NCBI GenBank assembly: GCA_018814045.1 | Contig: JAHJAR010000147.1 | Coordinates: 1 to 35,496 of the forward strand | From: Planctomycetota bacterium | Lineage (GTDB): Bacteria; Planctomycetota; Phycisphaerae; UBA1845; Fen-1342 | DNA: 35,496 bases | Direction: 5' to 3' | Shown: positions 1 to 8,191 of the stretch, one piece after another | Position numbering within the stretch: the first letter of the stretch is position 1 | Layout of the letters: every line of letters starts with the position of its first letter | Position numbers and translations under genes: made by a program | The notes under the pieces: generated by a model | The model's database searches: none | What the model saw: only the letters and a program-made list of their open reading frames with translations | What the model was told of the DNA's origin: nothing

Positions 1-16
1 GGGGGGGGGGGGGGGG
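1..16. other. poly-G run at window edge
   Basis: The first 16 bases are all G, followed by ordinary GC-rich sequence. A pure G run of this length is unlike anything else in the window. It may be a contig end or a sequencing artefact (dark-cycle G calls) rather than biology. No gene is visible between here and the larC start at 169. Confidence 0.6.
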
Positions 17-168
17 AGCATGCAGGCCAGCCGGCGAGCGCGGCTGGCGGGTGCGTGTGGCTGTGCGCCGCGCGGTCGCGGGAGGCACGCGGCGGAGGAA
101 GCGTGGGCGGCCCACGCCGGGCGCTGTGCTGGCTGCGTTGTGCTGGCCGGATGACGCGAGGGTCTGCA

Positions 169-1383
169 GTGCGCTATGGCTATTTCGACTGCTTCGGCGG
201 CGCCGCGGGGGACATGATTCTGGGCGCATTGATCGACGCCGGCTGCCCGATCGACGTATTGCAGGACGTCTTGGCGCGGCTGAAGCTACCAGGAGTGACT
301 TTAGCCGCTGAGAAGGTCAAACGTCACGGGCTGGCAGCTACCCTTGTGCACGTCAAGGTGGGGCCCGCGGCCCGGACGCGGGAGCGTCACCTGCCGGAAA
401 TCATCGAGATCATCGAGCGAGCCCAGTTGCCGCCCACCGTGGCCGCGCGGGCCGCGGACGTTTTCAAGCGGCTGGCGCAGGCGGAGGCCGCAGCGCACGG
501 ATTGCCGGAAGACCGACTGGATAAGGTGCATTTTCATGAGGTCGGGGCCGCCGATGCGCTCGTGGACATTGTGTGCGGTTGCGCCGGTGTACACGAAATG
601 GGGCTGGCGCGGCTGGGCTGTTCGCCCATCCCGGTCGGCCATGGGCAGATCACGTGCGCGCACGGAGTGTTGCCGGTACCCGCCCCGGCGACAGCGAACC
701 TGCTGAAAGGGTTCCCGCTCGCGGCCAGCCCCGCGGCGGGCGAATGGTGCACGCCGACCGGGGCCGCGATGCTAACGACCCTCGTGCCGGCGGCAGACTT
801 CGCTGCGCCGCCCGCTCTGCGGCTGGATGCGGTCGGCGTTGGGGCCGGAACTCGCGAGATGCCCGACCGGCCCAACGTGCTGCGGTTGCTGGTGGGTGAG
901 ACAGGAGCGGTGGACGAATGTGGTCAGGATCGGGTCTGCGTGCTCGAGGCCGAAGTGGATGACGCGACGGGGCAGTCGCTGGCGTATGCCTGCGAGCGGC
1001 TTCTGGAAGCCGCTGCGCTCGATGCCTACATTGTGCCGATAATCATGAAGAAAGGACGGCCCGGGCAATTGCTCACCGTTCTCGGTCGGCCGGCGGACGT
1101 CGCAGCGTTGGAGACGATTGTCTTCCGCGAGACGACCACGCTGGGTGTGCGCCGTTATGAGTGTGCGCGGACCAGGCTGCCCCGCGAGCACGTGCGGGTG
1201 GAGACACGCTTCGGGCCGATCCGCGTAAAGACCGGTCGGCACGCCGACACGACGACCCAGGCGTGGCCGGAATACGACGATTGTGCGGCCGCGGCCGGGG
1301 CACACGGCGTCGCGCTGCGCGTTGTGCAGGACGAAGCACTGCGCGTGTGGGCAACCACTGGCGGAGCCAAAGTGCCCGGGTGA
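169..1383 (+). CDS. larC: Nickel-pincer cofactor biosynthesis protein LarC (DUF111 family)
   Basis: LarC is the nickel insertase that completes the nickel-pincer nucleotide cofactor used by lactate racemase and related enzymes; it acts in the cytoplasm. The family signature is plain: an N-terminal YFDCFGGAAGDM segment, HFHEVGAADALVDIV in the first half, a GTREMPDRPNVLRLL stretch, and in the C-terminal half EVDDATGQ followed by IIMKKGRPGQLLTVL. I chose the GTG at 169 because it places the initiator three residues before YFDCF, as in other LarC proteins, and GAGGG lies six bases upstream. An ATG at 151 is an in-frame alternative. The 404 residues are close to family length. Some LarC genes are split by a programmed frameshift (larC1/larC2); this one is one uninterrupted frame. 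No larA, larB or larE is visible here, so the client enzyme is unknown. Confidence 0.93.
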   Translation: MRYGYFDCFGGAAGDMILGALIDAGCPIDVLQDVLARLKLPGVTLAAEKVKRHGLAATLVHVKVGPAARTRERHLPEIIEIIERAQLPPTVAARAADVFKRLAQAEAAAHGLPEDRLDKVHFHEVGAADALVDIVCGCAGVHEMGLARLGCSPIPVGHGQITCAHGVLPVPAPATANLLKGFPLAASPAAGEWCTPTGAAMLTTLVPAADFAAPPALRLDAVGVGAGTREMPDRPNVLRLLVGETGAVDECGQDRVCVLEAEVDDATGQSLAYACERLLEAAALDAYIVPIIMKKGRPGQLLTVLGRPADVAALETIVFRETTTLGVRRYECARTRLPREHVRVETRFGPIRVKTGRHADTTTQAWPEYDDCAAAAGAHGVALRVVQDEALRVWATTGGAKVPG

Positions 1384-1456
1384 GAGTCTGGCGCCGGTTG
1401 CAAGCAGCGGGCTTCAACAAGGATGGTTGCGGGGGGTAGAGTTGCATAGGGCAAGG

Positions 1457-2116
1457 ATGCCGGGCGCAGTCACATCGACCGAGAACGGCCTGCTGGTGTT
1501 GGTGCTGGTGCTGTGCGCGGTGATGATCTCACTGGCGCTGCTGCGCCGCTCGCAGCACAAGTCGGCCACCGTACGAGATGTCGTGCGCGAGCAACAGGCC
1601 CGGCTGCGTGACCATACCGGTATTCGCCGTTCGATGGATGACCTGTTGCTGCAACTCGAGGAAGTGTCGCGGCGAATCAACGCGCAGGTCGATACGAAGT
1701 TCGTCAAGCTGGAGCGGGTGATTCGCGATGCCGACGAGCGCATCGCGCGGCTGGAGGGCGTGTTGGCGCGGTTCGATCGTGTAAGGGGGGGGGCTTCGAC
1801 GTTGTCCGCCCCACCGGCCCCACCCGTGGCTGGCAAACGTCCAACCAACGCCTCAGCCCTCCCAGAGCGGACCGAACCACCATCGACGGGCCGCGCTACG
1901 GCAAGACCAGTGGAGCCGGACGTTGGGAGACCGCTGGGGAAGCCGCGCTCCGGCCACTCGGCCAAGGCTGGGGAATCGGCACCTGGTGCAAATGAGCGGT
2001 TCCGGGACGTGTACGAATTGGCTGACGCCGGCAGGACGGCGGGGCAGATCGCCGAGACACTGGGCAAGCCGTTGGGAGAGGTCGAGCTGATCCTGAATCT
2101 GCGCGAGTTTGGCTGA
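1457..2116 (+). CDS. Membrane-anchored coiled-coil protein with C-terminal HTH-like segment (DUF6115-like)
   Basis: The 219-residue protein begins with a short N-terminus and one hydrophobic helix (about residues 9-30, rich in L and V), followed by basic residues. This suggests a single inner-membrane anchor with the rest in the cytoplasm. Residues ~40-115 are charged and heptad-like (coiled coil). Residues ~118-175 are a Pro/Ala/Thr-rich linker. The last ~35 residues (FRDVYELADAGRTAGQIAETL and on to LILNLREFG) resemble the small helix-turn-helix-like tail seen in DUF6115-type proteins. The ATG at 1457 begins the hydrophobic segment; a longer frame upstream overlaps larC and is unlikely. The function is not known. 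It lies 73 bases after larC on the same strand, but a functional link is not evident. Confidence 0.75.
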   Translation: MPGAVTSTENGLLVLVLVLCAVMISLALLRRSQHKSATVRDVVREQQARLRDHTGIRRSMDDLLLQLEEVSRRINAQVDTKFVKLERVIRDADERIARLEGVLARFDRVRGGASTLSAPPAPPVAGKRPTNASALPERTEPPSTGRATARPVEPDVGRPLGKPRSGHSAKAGESAPGANERFRDVYELADAGRTAGQIAETLGKPLGEVELILNLREFG

Positions 2117-2187
2117 TATCAGCCGCGTCTTTCGTTCCGCAGCGGCCGGGGCCTTGTCGGCCGTTGAGCGCTGCCGGCGACGCCTGT

Positions 2188-3651
2188 CTACCACTTCGTC
2201 CCATCGGGTGTATCGCGGAGCTCGACGCCGAGGGCAACGAGTCGTTCGCGGATGTGGTCGGCCAGGGCGAAGTTCTTCGCCTTGCGGGTGGTGTTGCGCA
2301 AGTCGGCCAGTAGGCGGATCAGCTCGTCTTGCTTCGATTCGTTACCCTCCCCGCCGAGTGGCGCCGGCCACTTCAGACCGAGCGCATCGCCCGCCAGACG
2401 CTGCATAAGCGTGTCGGCGGCGAGCAGGTCTTCCTGCCCGGCGCCCGCGCTCAGCCACTCATTGCTCTTTTTCGAGAAATCGAACAGGACGGCGATCGCC
2501 GCGGCGGTGTTGAAGTCCTCGTTCATGGCGCCGGTGAAGCGTTGCTCGAGGTCGGTCAGGGTGGTGCGGATCTGCTCGGCCGCGGGTTTGGACGCGGCCG
2601 TGCGGGCGGCGCGCCCCAACGCCCGGGCCGCGTCGCGGAGCTTATACGTCCCGCTTTCGGCCGCTTTCAGGGCTTCGTTGGAGAAATCAAGCGGCGCGCG
2701 ATAGTGGCTGGTCAGGATGAAGTGCTTGACGACGACCGGTTCGAACGTCTTTTCCAGCAGACGGTGGCCGTCGTGGAACGTCTCCTTGAGCAGGATGGAG
2801 TTGCCCAGGCTTTTGCCCATCTTCTGGCCGTTGAGCGTGCACATGTTGTTGTGCAGCCAGTAGCGGCAGAAGGGTTTGCCGGTGGTGCACTCGGCCTGGG
2901 CGATCTCGCACTCGTGGTGCGGAAACTGGTTCTCCAGCCCGCCCCCGTGAATGTCGAAGGTCTCGCCCAGGTACTTCTGGCTCATGACCGAGCACTCGAG
3001 GTGCCAGCCGGGAAAGCCGTCACCCCACGGGCTGGGCCAGCGCATGATGTGGCCGGGCTCGGCGCGCTTCCACAAAGCGAAGTCGGCCGGGTGGCGTTTC
3101 TCGGGGTTCACCTCGACGCGGCTGCCGGATTCCATCTCATCCACGTTGCGGCCGGTGAGCTTGCCATAGGCAGCGAAGGAGCTGACGTCGAAATACACCG
3201 AACCGTTTGCCTCGTAGGCATGCCCCTTTTCGAGCAGCGCCTGCGTGCCGGCGAGCTGCTCGGTGATGTGCCCCGAGGCGCGCGGCATGACATCAGGCCG
3301 GCGGATGTTCAGCGCGTCCATGTCGTCCAGGTAACTGCGCGTGTAGGCCTCGGCGATCGCCATCGGATGCAGGCCGCGGCGGCGAGCCGCGCGCGTAATC
3401 TTGTCCTCGCCCTCGTCGGCGTCGTCGGTCAGGTGGCCAACGTCGGTGATGTTCTGGACGTAGTTGACGTCGTAGCCGCTGAAATCGAGCCAGCGGACGA
3501 TCGCATCGAAGCCGACGTAACTCTTGGCGTGGCCGAGGTGGCTGTGGCCATAGACCGTCGGCCCGCAGACGTAGATCCCCACGCGCGGCGGGTTGAGCGG
3601 CTCGAATTCCTCACGCTTACGCGTAAGGCTGTTATAGACCTTGAGTCCCAT
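2188..3651 (-). CDS. cysS: Cysteine--tRNA ligase
   Basis: CysRS charges tRNA-Cys with cysteine in the cytoplasm. The 487-residue protein has the class I features in order: [13 protein letters not shown] at residues 29-41 (the HIGH-type motif reads HLGH, and Cys29 is the first zinc ligand), [12 protein letters not shown] and [10 protein letters not shown] carrying the further zinc ligands, then KMGKSLGNS (the KMSKS loop, with Gly in place of the first Ser), and an alpha-helical C-terminal anticodon-binding part. Length is normal. The ATG at 3651 has AGGTG five bases upstream. It is the last gene of a likely operon (unknown protein, ADP-ribosylglycohydrolase, dprA, cysS), with an 87-base gap after dprA. 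Confidence 0.97.
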   Translation of the reverse strand: MGLKVYNSLTRKREEFEPLNPPRVGIYVCGPTVYGHSHLGHAKSYVGFDAIVRWLDFSGYDVNYVQNITDVGHLTDDADEGEDKITRAARRRGLHPMAIAEAYTRSYLDDMDALNIRRPDVMPRASGHITEQLAGTQALLEKGHAYEANGSVYFDVSSFAAYGKLTGRNVDEMESGSRVEVNPEKRHPADFALWKRAEPGHIMRWPSPWGDGFPGWHLECSVMSQKYLGETFDIHGGGLENQFPHHECEIAQAECTTGKPFCRYWLHNNMCTLNGQKMGKSLGNSILLKETFHDGHRLLEKTFEPVVVKHFILTSHYRAPLDFSNEALKAAESGTYKLRDAARALGRAARTAASKPAAEQIRTTLTDLEQRFTGAMNEDFNTAAAIAVLFDFSKKSNEWLSAGAGQEDLLAADTLMQRLAGDALGLKWPAPLGGEGNESKQDELIRLLADLRNTTRKAKNFALADHIRERLVALGVELRDTPDGTKW

Positions 3652-3738
3652 TGCGACACCTGTTTGCGGATCGGTTTGCCAAGGGGCGGATTGTAGAACA
3701 AATCGGCCGACCTGCCGAGGAGCTTTTGCCGGTGTCCG

Positions 3739-4971
3739 TCAGGCCTTGCCGGCGCGGACGACCAGGTTTCCAGGCAGACGTTTGATCAGCCCCTTTAACT
3801 CCAGGGCGGTGAAGGCCGCCAGGACTTCGCCGGGGGGCAACTCGGCGGCGGAGAGGATGGCGTCGTGGAGCATGGGCTCGTAACCGACGACTTCGTAGAC
3901 GCGCGTCTCGGTTTTCGAGAGCCGCAGGCCGGGCCGGGGTGCGGAACCGGCGTGATCCGCCGGGTTGTCGGCGCCCGGGGTGGGCGTGGCTGCGGTGTCG
4001 TCGTGCGCTCCGGCGTGGGGCCGTGCGGTCGGCTCCTCACCATCCTCCTGCCGTTGCCGCAGTTTCATCGTGTAGCCGACTTCGCCGAGTTCTTCGAGGA
4101 TGTCGTCCAGATCGGTGGTCAGCTTGGCCGCGCCGTCGCGGATCAGTCGGTTCGTGCCCAGGGACATGACGTCCTGCGCGCGGCCGGGGATGGCGAAGAC
4201 CTCGCGGTTGTACTCGCAGGCCAGGCGGGCGGTGATCAAGGCCCCGCTGCGCTGAGCCGCCTCGACGACGACCGTCCCCAGCGTCATGCCCGCGATGATG
4301 CGATTGCGTCCGGGGAAGTTCGCCGCCCGCACCGCCGCGCGCATCGGCAACTCTGCCAGCCAGGCCCCGTTTTCCAGGATCTTCTCGGCCAGGGCACGGT
4401 TCTCGGGCGGATAGACGTCGGTGAGCCCGCGGCCGAAGACCGCCAGCGAGCGTCCGCCCGAATCGACTGCCCCGTGATGGGCGAAAGCGTCGATGCCACG
4501 CGCCAGGCCGCTGACAACGGTGAAGCCGGCGCCGGCCAGCAGTTCGCCAAACCGCCGAGCTTGCTCGCTGCCGTAGATCGTGCAACGCCGGCTACCGACC
4601 ACGGCGACGGCAATCGCATCGGTGGGCCGCAGCTCACCCTTCACGTAGAGCACGATCGGCGGATCGGGGATGCGCAGCAACCCCGGCGGGTAGTCTTCAT
4701 CCGCGCGGCAGAGGATGCGCACGCCGTGCTCGGCCGCCGCCGCGATCTCCTCGTCGGCTGCTTGGACGACGATGTCGCGGCCGCTGACGATCTTGTCGGC
4801 CCCGGCGGACCCGATGCCTTTGACGCGTGCGAGTTCGCCCGGTGAAGCACTCCAGGCCTGCTCCGCATCGCCGAGTTGGATCAGTATGCGACCGAACGTG
4901 ATTGGCCCGACGCCGTCGCTGAGCGCCCAGCGCAAATGCACCCGGCCGATTTCAGAGATGACTTCGCTCAT
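3739..4971 (-). CDS. dprA: DNA-processing protein DprA (Smf)
   Basis: DprA binds incoming single-stranded DNA and loads RecA during natural transformation; many non-competent bacteria also keep it. The 410-residue protein has a helix-hairpin-helix-like N-terminal part (GVGPITFGRIL, LARVKGIGSAGADKI), then the Rossmann-like DprA core with VAVVGSRRCTIYG, VVSGLARGIDAFAHHGA, FGRGLTDVYPPENRAL, FPGRNRIIAGMTLGTVVVEA and SGALITARLACEYNREVFAIPG. A linker rich in Pro, Ala and Thr follows, and the final ~65 residues look like the DprA winged-helix domain. The ATG at 4971 overlaps the stop of the ADP-ribosylglycohydrolase gene as ATGA, implying translational coupling. A much longer open frame runs upstream, but it overlaps that gene and does not look like DprA. 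Confidence 0.96.
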   Translation of the reverse strand: MSEVISEIGRVHLRWALSDGVGPITFGRILIQLGDAEQAWSASPGELARVKGIGSAGADKIVSGRDIVVQAADEEIAAAAEHGVRILCRADEDYPPGLLRIPDPPIVLYVKGELRPTDAIAVAVVGSRRCTIYGSEQARRFGELLAGAGFTVVSGLARGIDAFAHHGAVDSGGRSLAVFGRGLTDVYPPENRALAEKILENGAWLAELPMRAAVRAANFPGRNRIIAGMTLGTVVVEAAQRSGALITARLACEYNREVFAIPGRAQDVMSLGTNRLIRDGAAKLTTDLDDILEELGEVGYTMKLRQRQEDGEEPTARPHAGAHDDTAATPTPGADNPADHAGSAPRPGLRLSKTETRVYEVVGYEPMLHDAILSAAELPPGEVLAAFTALELKGLIKRLPGNLVVRAGKA

Positions 4972-6356
4972 GCGCCCCCCGTACGGGTATTTCGTTGTGC
5001 TACGTCGGTGTGCCGGCGGGCACATTCGCTGATGGCGATCGGATGAAAGCCGGCGATCTCGCTCAAGAGCGTGTCGTTCAGCGGCGCGGTCCATTTGGCC
5101 GGCAGCGCCCGGGCGCCCAGCAGACAGCCGCAGATGCAGCCCGCTGTGGCCCCATTGCAGTCCGTGTCCCACCCGGCCATGACGGCGATGGTGATGACAC
5201 GCTCGAAGTTCCGGCCACCCAGAAGCAAGGCCGTCACGACCGCCGCGGCGTTGTTGATCGTGTGCACCGGCGGGTAATGGCCGAACTGCTGCCACAGCCA
5301 GGCCAGCGCTTCCTCGAAGCGCTCGGCCGCCAGGCCGAGCGCGCGGCATTGGTCGATAGTCTGCTGGATTGCCTCGGCCAATCGCGATCGGGCCGGAATC
5401 ATGGCTAGTCCACCTTCGACCACCTGCTGCGGGTCGTCACCGGTCAACGCCGTCGCGATCATCGCGGCACAGAACATCTCGCCGTAGACGCCGTTCCTGG
5501 TGTGCGACAGCCGCGCATCGCGCCAGGCGAATTCCGCGGCGCGGGCGGGATCGCCGGGACAAGCCAGCCCCCAGCCGTCGGCCCGGATCTGGGCCCCGAT
5601 CCACTCGCGGTAGGGGTTCAACCAGGTTCGCGCTTGCGCCCACTGGGTCTCACCCAGGGCCTGTGGCTCGTGTGCGGCGCCGAGCAGCAGCAGGTTGCGA
5701 TAGACCGCCTCTTCCGCGGTGAAGCAGTGAGCGGCGGGAAGATGCTGCAACCACCAGGCGGCAACGTCCGCGGTCGCGAACGTGGTCCCGCAGCGTTCCA
5801 GGATATCGAGGCCCATGATTGTGTAGCGGAGATCATCGTCGGGTTCCATGCAGCAGATGCGGCCGCGTTGGGACGCCGGGCACGCCAGTTGCGCGAGGCC
5901 GACGCTTCGACACGCCGCCGCATCCTGCGGCACGAAGTTGTCCAGCGGGTAGGCCCCGGCGGCCAGCAGGTAGCGTTTCACCGCCGGCGGATCCTCGACG
6001 AACGGCGTGGTCTCCAGGGGTTTGCCCAAAGCGCAGCCGGCGCAGCGCCCCAGCCAGCCGCCGTGAATCCGATCGGCGACGGTCTCGTCCACCGGAATCA
6101 AGCCCATGCGCGCCGGCGTCGCGCCCGTTGCTCGGGCCGCTTCAATCTCCGGGAGCGTGTCGGGCTCGTGGTAGGGGAAATCGGCCCGCGGTTCGAGCAG
6201 CGTGGCCCGTTCGTACAGCGCGATCAACCGCGCATGATCGTCGCGCAGGCCGGCGAGTTGGGCGCTCAGCTCGGCCGTGTCGCAGCCCTCGTCGCGGCGT
6301 TGACGGAGTTCGTCGCGGAGAAGTTGCCGCAGCAGTCTTGTGGGCGGGAACCTCAT
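4968..6356 (-). CDS. ADP-ribosylglycohydrolase family protein (DraG/ARH-like)
   Basis: Members of this family hydrolyse ADP-ribose from modified proteins or related N-/O-glycosidic ADP-ribose bonds with a binuclear Mg centre. Visible motifs, in order: GGWLGRCAGCALGKPLE (the N-terminal G-rich helix of the fold), EPDDDLRYTIMGLDIL (the first metal-ligand cluster, where classical members have T/S-DD-T), an internal helix with HTRNGVYGEMF, and VMAGWDTDCNGATAGCICG (the second metal-binding cluster). The metal-coordinating acids are therefore present. About 110 residues precede the fold and are helical and charged. The ATG at 6356 has AGGAG about 12 bases upstream. A TTG at 6416 would add 20 residues and sit next to the previous stop, but has poorer SD support. 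The downstream stop overlaps the dprA start by four bases. The substrate is unknown. Confidence 0.88.
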   Translation of the reverse strand: MRFPPTRLLRQLLRDELRQRRDEGCDTAELSAQLAGLRDDHARLIALYERATLLEPRADFPYHEPDTLPEIEAARATGATPARMGLIPVDETVADRIHGGWLGRCAGCALGKPLETTPFVEDPPAVKRYLLAAGAYPLDNFVPQDAAACRSVGLAQLACPASQRGRICCMEPDDDLRYTIMGLDILERCGTTFATADVAAWWLQHLPAAHCFTAEEAVYRNLLLLGAAHEPQALGETQWAQARTWLNPYREWIGAQIRADGWGLACPGDPARAAEFAWRDARLSHTRNGVYGEMFCAAMIATALTGDDPQQVVEGGLAMIPARSRLAEAIQQTIDQCRALGLAAERFEEALAWLWQQFGHYPPVHTINNAAAVVTALLLGGRNFERVITIAVMAGWDTDCNGATAGCICGCLLGARALPAKWTAPLNDTLLSEIAGFHPIAISECARRHTDVAQRNTRTGGA

Positions 6357-6419
6357 GTAGAACTGCAACTCCTGTCGCCGCTGTGCGACGAAACCGCCGC
6401 CGCCCGGCGGGCGCAAGCG

Positions 6420-7394
6420 CTACTCTGGGCGGAGTGCTCGCACGGCCTCTGACTCGATAGCCCGCGTGTCAGCGACGGCCTGCCTGAGTTCCGCTCGCCC
6501 GGTCGGTGAGCTCAACAGAGCCTGAATCGCCTGGCTGTGGGTGTATGGCTGCAAGCGCTCGGCAACCCGTTCGCAGGCGCTGGCCCAGCGGGCGGCCTGC
6601 TCGCGCTGCGGTTGATCGAGCTCGCGCGCGGTGCGGCGCAGCCAGGCCGTCAGATGGCGGCGCGCCGACACCCGCACGTGCATCATCTGGCTTTGGCAGC
6701 GCGCCGAGCTATCGGCGCAGACGGGGCACGGCTCGTCGGCAGCCAGCCGCTCCTGCCAGACGTCATACGCCTGCTCGCCGATGGCCACGTTGGGCAAAGT
6801 CGTTGGCTCGCCGCGCCAATGCTGAACGGCAACGCGTGCCGCGTGAGTGAACAGGACGGCGGGCTCCTCCGCGCTGTCGTCCGGCTGGTGGTCTTCGACC
6901 ACGTAGACCAGCAGGGCCGGGGCGGTCAACTTGTGTGGCTGGCCGTCACTGCGGATCGTGAACCCGGACAACGACGTCTTCTGAGCGCTGGCGATGACGC
7001 CCCAGAAGCGGTTCAGCGGCTCGGGCCAGCCCCCCCAGACCAGGGCCGGCTGTCCGTGCGCGAGTGCTGCCAGGACCAGCGGGACGTAGCTGTCACGGAA
7101 ATGATCGGCGTACTCGGCCGCGGTCTCCAGGCCCGCGGCGGCTTCCCGGGGGTGCAACGGGCGCAGCCGCAAGCCGTACAGGGCTGCGGCTGTCGGCAAG
7201 GCTGCGTCGCGGGCATACGTCCACCACCAGGCCAGACACTCGTCCGGGACGGCCACTGTCGCGCAGCCCAGCCCCAGTACGGTGACGAGCTCGTCGTAGG
7301 GAACGTCGCGGTCCTGGCCAGCCAGAAGGGACTTCAGGCAGACGGCCAGCGACTCGAACTGCTCCGGCTCTTCGGTCCAACGAATCTCAAGCAT
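6420..7394 (-). CDS. Hypothetical protein, possibly papain-like fold (BtrH-N/C39-like)
   Basis: I do not recognise this 324-residue protein with confidence. The N-terminal 190 residues have a Cys early on (LAVCLKSLLAG) followed by DVPYDELVTVLGLG, then a W-rich helix (ECLAWWWTYARD), then an ALAHGQPALVWGGW strand pair and NRFWGVIASA. This order (early Cys, 'G-L-G' turn, helix, then the 'al..G.P...W' and 'W.vI' strands) recalls peptidase-C39/BtrH-N-like proteins. However, the usual catalytic His is not obvious, so that reading is tentative. The C-terminal third is helical, with a CPVCADSSARC cysteine cluster that could bind a metal. It is the first gene of the operon leading into the ADP-ribosylglycohydrolase and dprA, 3-63 bases before the next start depending on the start chosen. 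Confidence 0.7.
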   Translation of the reverse strand: MLEIRWTEEPEQFESLAVCLKSLLAGQDRDVPYDELVTVLGLGCATVAVPDECLAWWWTYARDAALPTAAALYGLRLRPLHPREAAAGLETAAEYADHFRDSYVPLVLAALAHGQPALVWGGWPEPLNRFWGVIASAQKTSLSGFTIRSDGQPHKLTAPALLVYVVEDHQPDDSAEEPAVLFTHAARVAVQHWRGEPTTLPNVAIGEQAYDVWQERLAADEPCPVCADSSARCQSQMMHVRVSARRHLTAWLRRTARELDQPQREQAARWASACERVAERLQPYTHSQAIQALLSSPTGRAELRQAVADTRAIESEAVRALRPE

Positions 7395-7777
7395 GTCGGC
7401 GTTCTCGATGTGGGAGCGCTACGCCTGTCTCAACCCGGCTGTAGCGTCCAGGCACTGTCCCAAGTGTAGCGACCGGGCCCTGCCCCGGATGTAGGCCGCA
7501 AGGATGCCCTCAAGGGCCGCGGCAGAATTCGGCCGCCGAGTTTGCCACGAATACGCTCTAGCCCATCGTCACCATTAGAGCGTAGCAGACAATGCCCGGG
7601 GATGCACCCATTATTGAACCAGTTAGCGGATCCCCGGGTGGCCTGGCTGCCGCTGGCGTCTGGCTTCGAAGGGGCGCGCCTGGCATGGCCATTGCACAGT
7701 ATACCCCCGCAGCGCCCGCCCGGGCCGGTCCCGAGCGGGGACGAGTGCTGTAACCTGCATCGCGAGCGGAGCTTACG
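7395..7777. other. Intergenic region with one inverted repeat
   Basis: This 383-base gap lies between divergent genes. No convincing coding frame is seen on either strand. It contains a perfect 9-bp inverted repeat (TACGCTCTA at 7552-7560 and TAGAGCGTA at 7576-7584, 15-base loop) without a T tract. Two GTAGCG-type short repeats occur near 7441-7475. No clear -35/-10 pair stood out on either strand. Confidence 0.4.
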
Positions 7778-8047
7778 ATGAGTGCAAGAACAGGTGTACC
7801 GGGCGAACGACGGACGGGCAAGCGCACGAGCCGCGCCCGGGGCGCAGGGATCGCCCTTGTGATCCTGGCCCTGCTGGTCGCTCCTGGTTGTGACGACAGC
7901 GTCATGGACGAATTCCGGACGGCCGCGGCGAGCCAACTCGAGAGCGGAGTGAACGCGATCTTCGACGGCCTGTTGACCGGGCTCTTCGCCGTCTTGGATC
8001 CCAGCGATTCATCCGACACCGGTGGCACGACCACGGGCGGTGGGTAG
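7778..8047 (+). CDS. Small predicted lipoprotein
   Basis: The 89-residue protein has a basic N-terminus of about 24 residues, a hydrophobic helix (IALVILALLVAPGC) that ends in a lipobox-like LVAPGC, and a short mature part of ~50 residues ending in a Ser/Thr/Gly-rich tail. The pattern indicates a lipid-anchored envelope protein cleaved before the Cys. The start is supported by GGAG seven bases before the ATG. No catalytic motif is visible and the function is unknown. It converges with the esterase gene, and a hairpin beginning at its stop codon probably ends the transcript. Confidence 0.68.
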   Translation: MSARTGVPGERRTGKRTSRARGAGIALVILALLVAPGCDDSVMDEFRTAAASQLESGVNAIFDGLLTGLFAVLDPSDSSDTGGTTTGGG

Positions 8048-8094
8048 CCGGGCGGGGCACGGAAGCCCGCGAGCGAGAAGCGCCCGGCTCTTTC
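8046..8094 (+). terminator. Probable rho-independent terminator-like hairpin
   Basis: A perfect 9-bp inverted repeat (AGCCGGGCG at 8046-8054, CGCCCGGCT at 8081-8089) starts inside the stop codon of the small lipoprotein gene and is followed by CTTTC. The 26-base loop is long and the T tract is weak, so it may be only a partial terminator. Confidence 0.45.
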
Positions 8095-8191
8095 GGCGCC
8101 ACGGTGGGCGTGGAGAAGATTCGGCTGGCAATAGCCACATCGGCGAGAGTGCGCCGACGATCGGTCTCCGCGGGCGCTCGGACCGCGAGCG

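Noticed and set aside
2329..3696. A 455-codon plus-strand frame opposite cysS.
   Set aside because: It is the antisense shadow of cysS, which has full synthetase motifs; the plus-strand protein is low-complexity V/G/A/R-rich with no family pattern.
4972..5349. A 126-codon N-terminal extension of dprA.
   Set aside because: It lies antiphase inside the ADP-ribosylglycohydrolase gene and does not resemble DprA; the ATG at 4971 overlaps the previous stop as ATGA.
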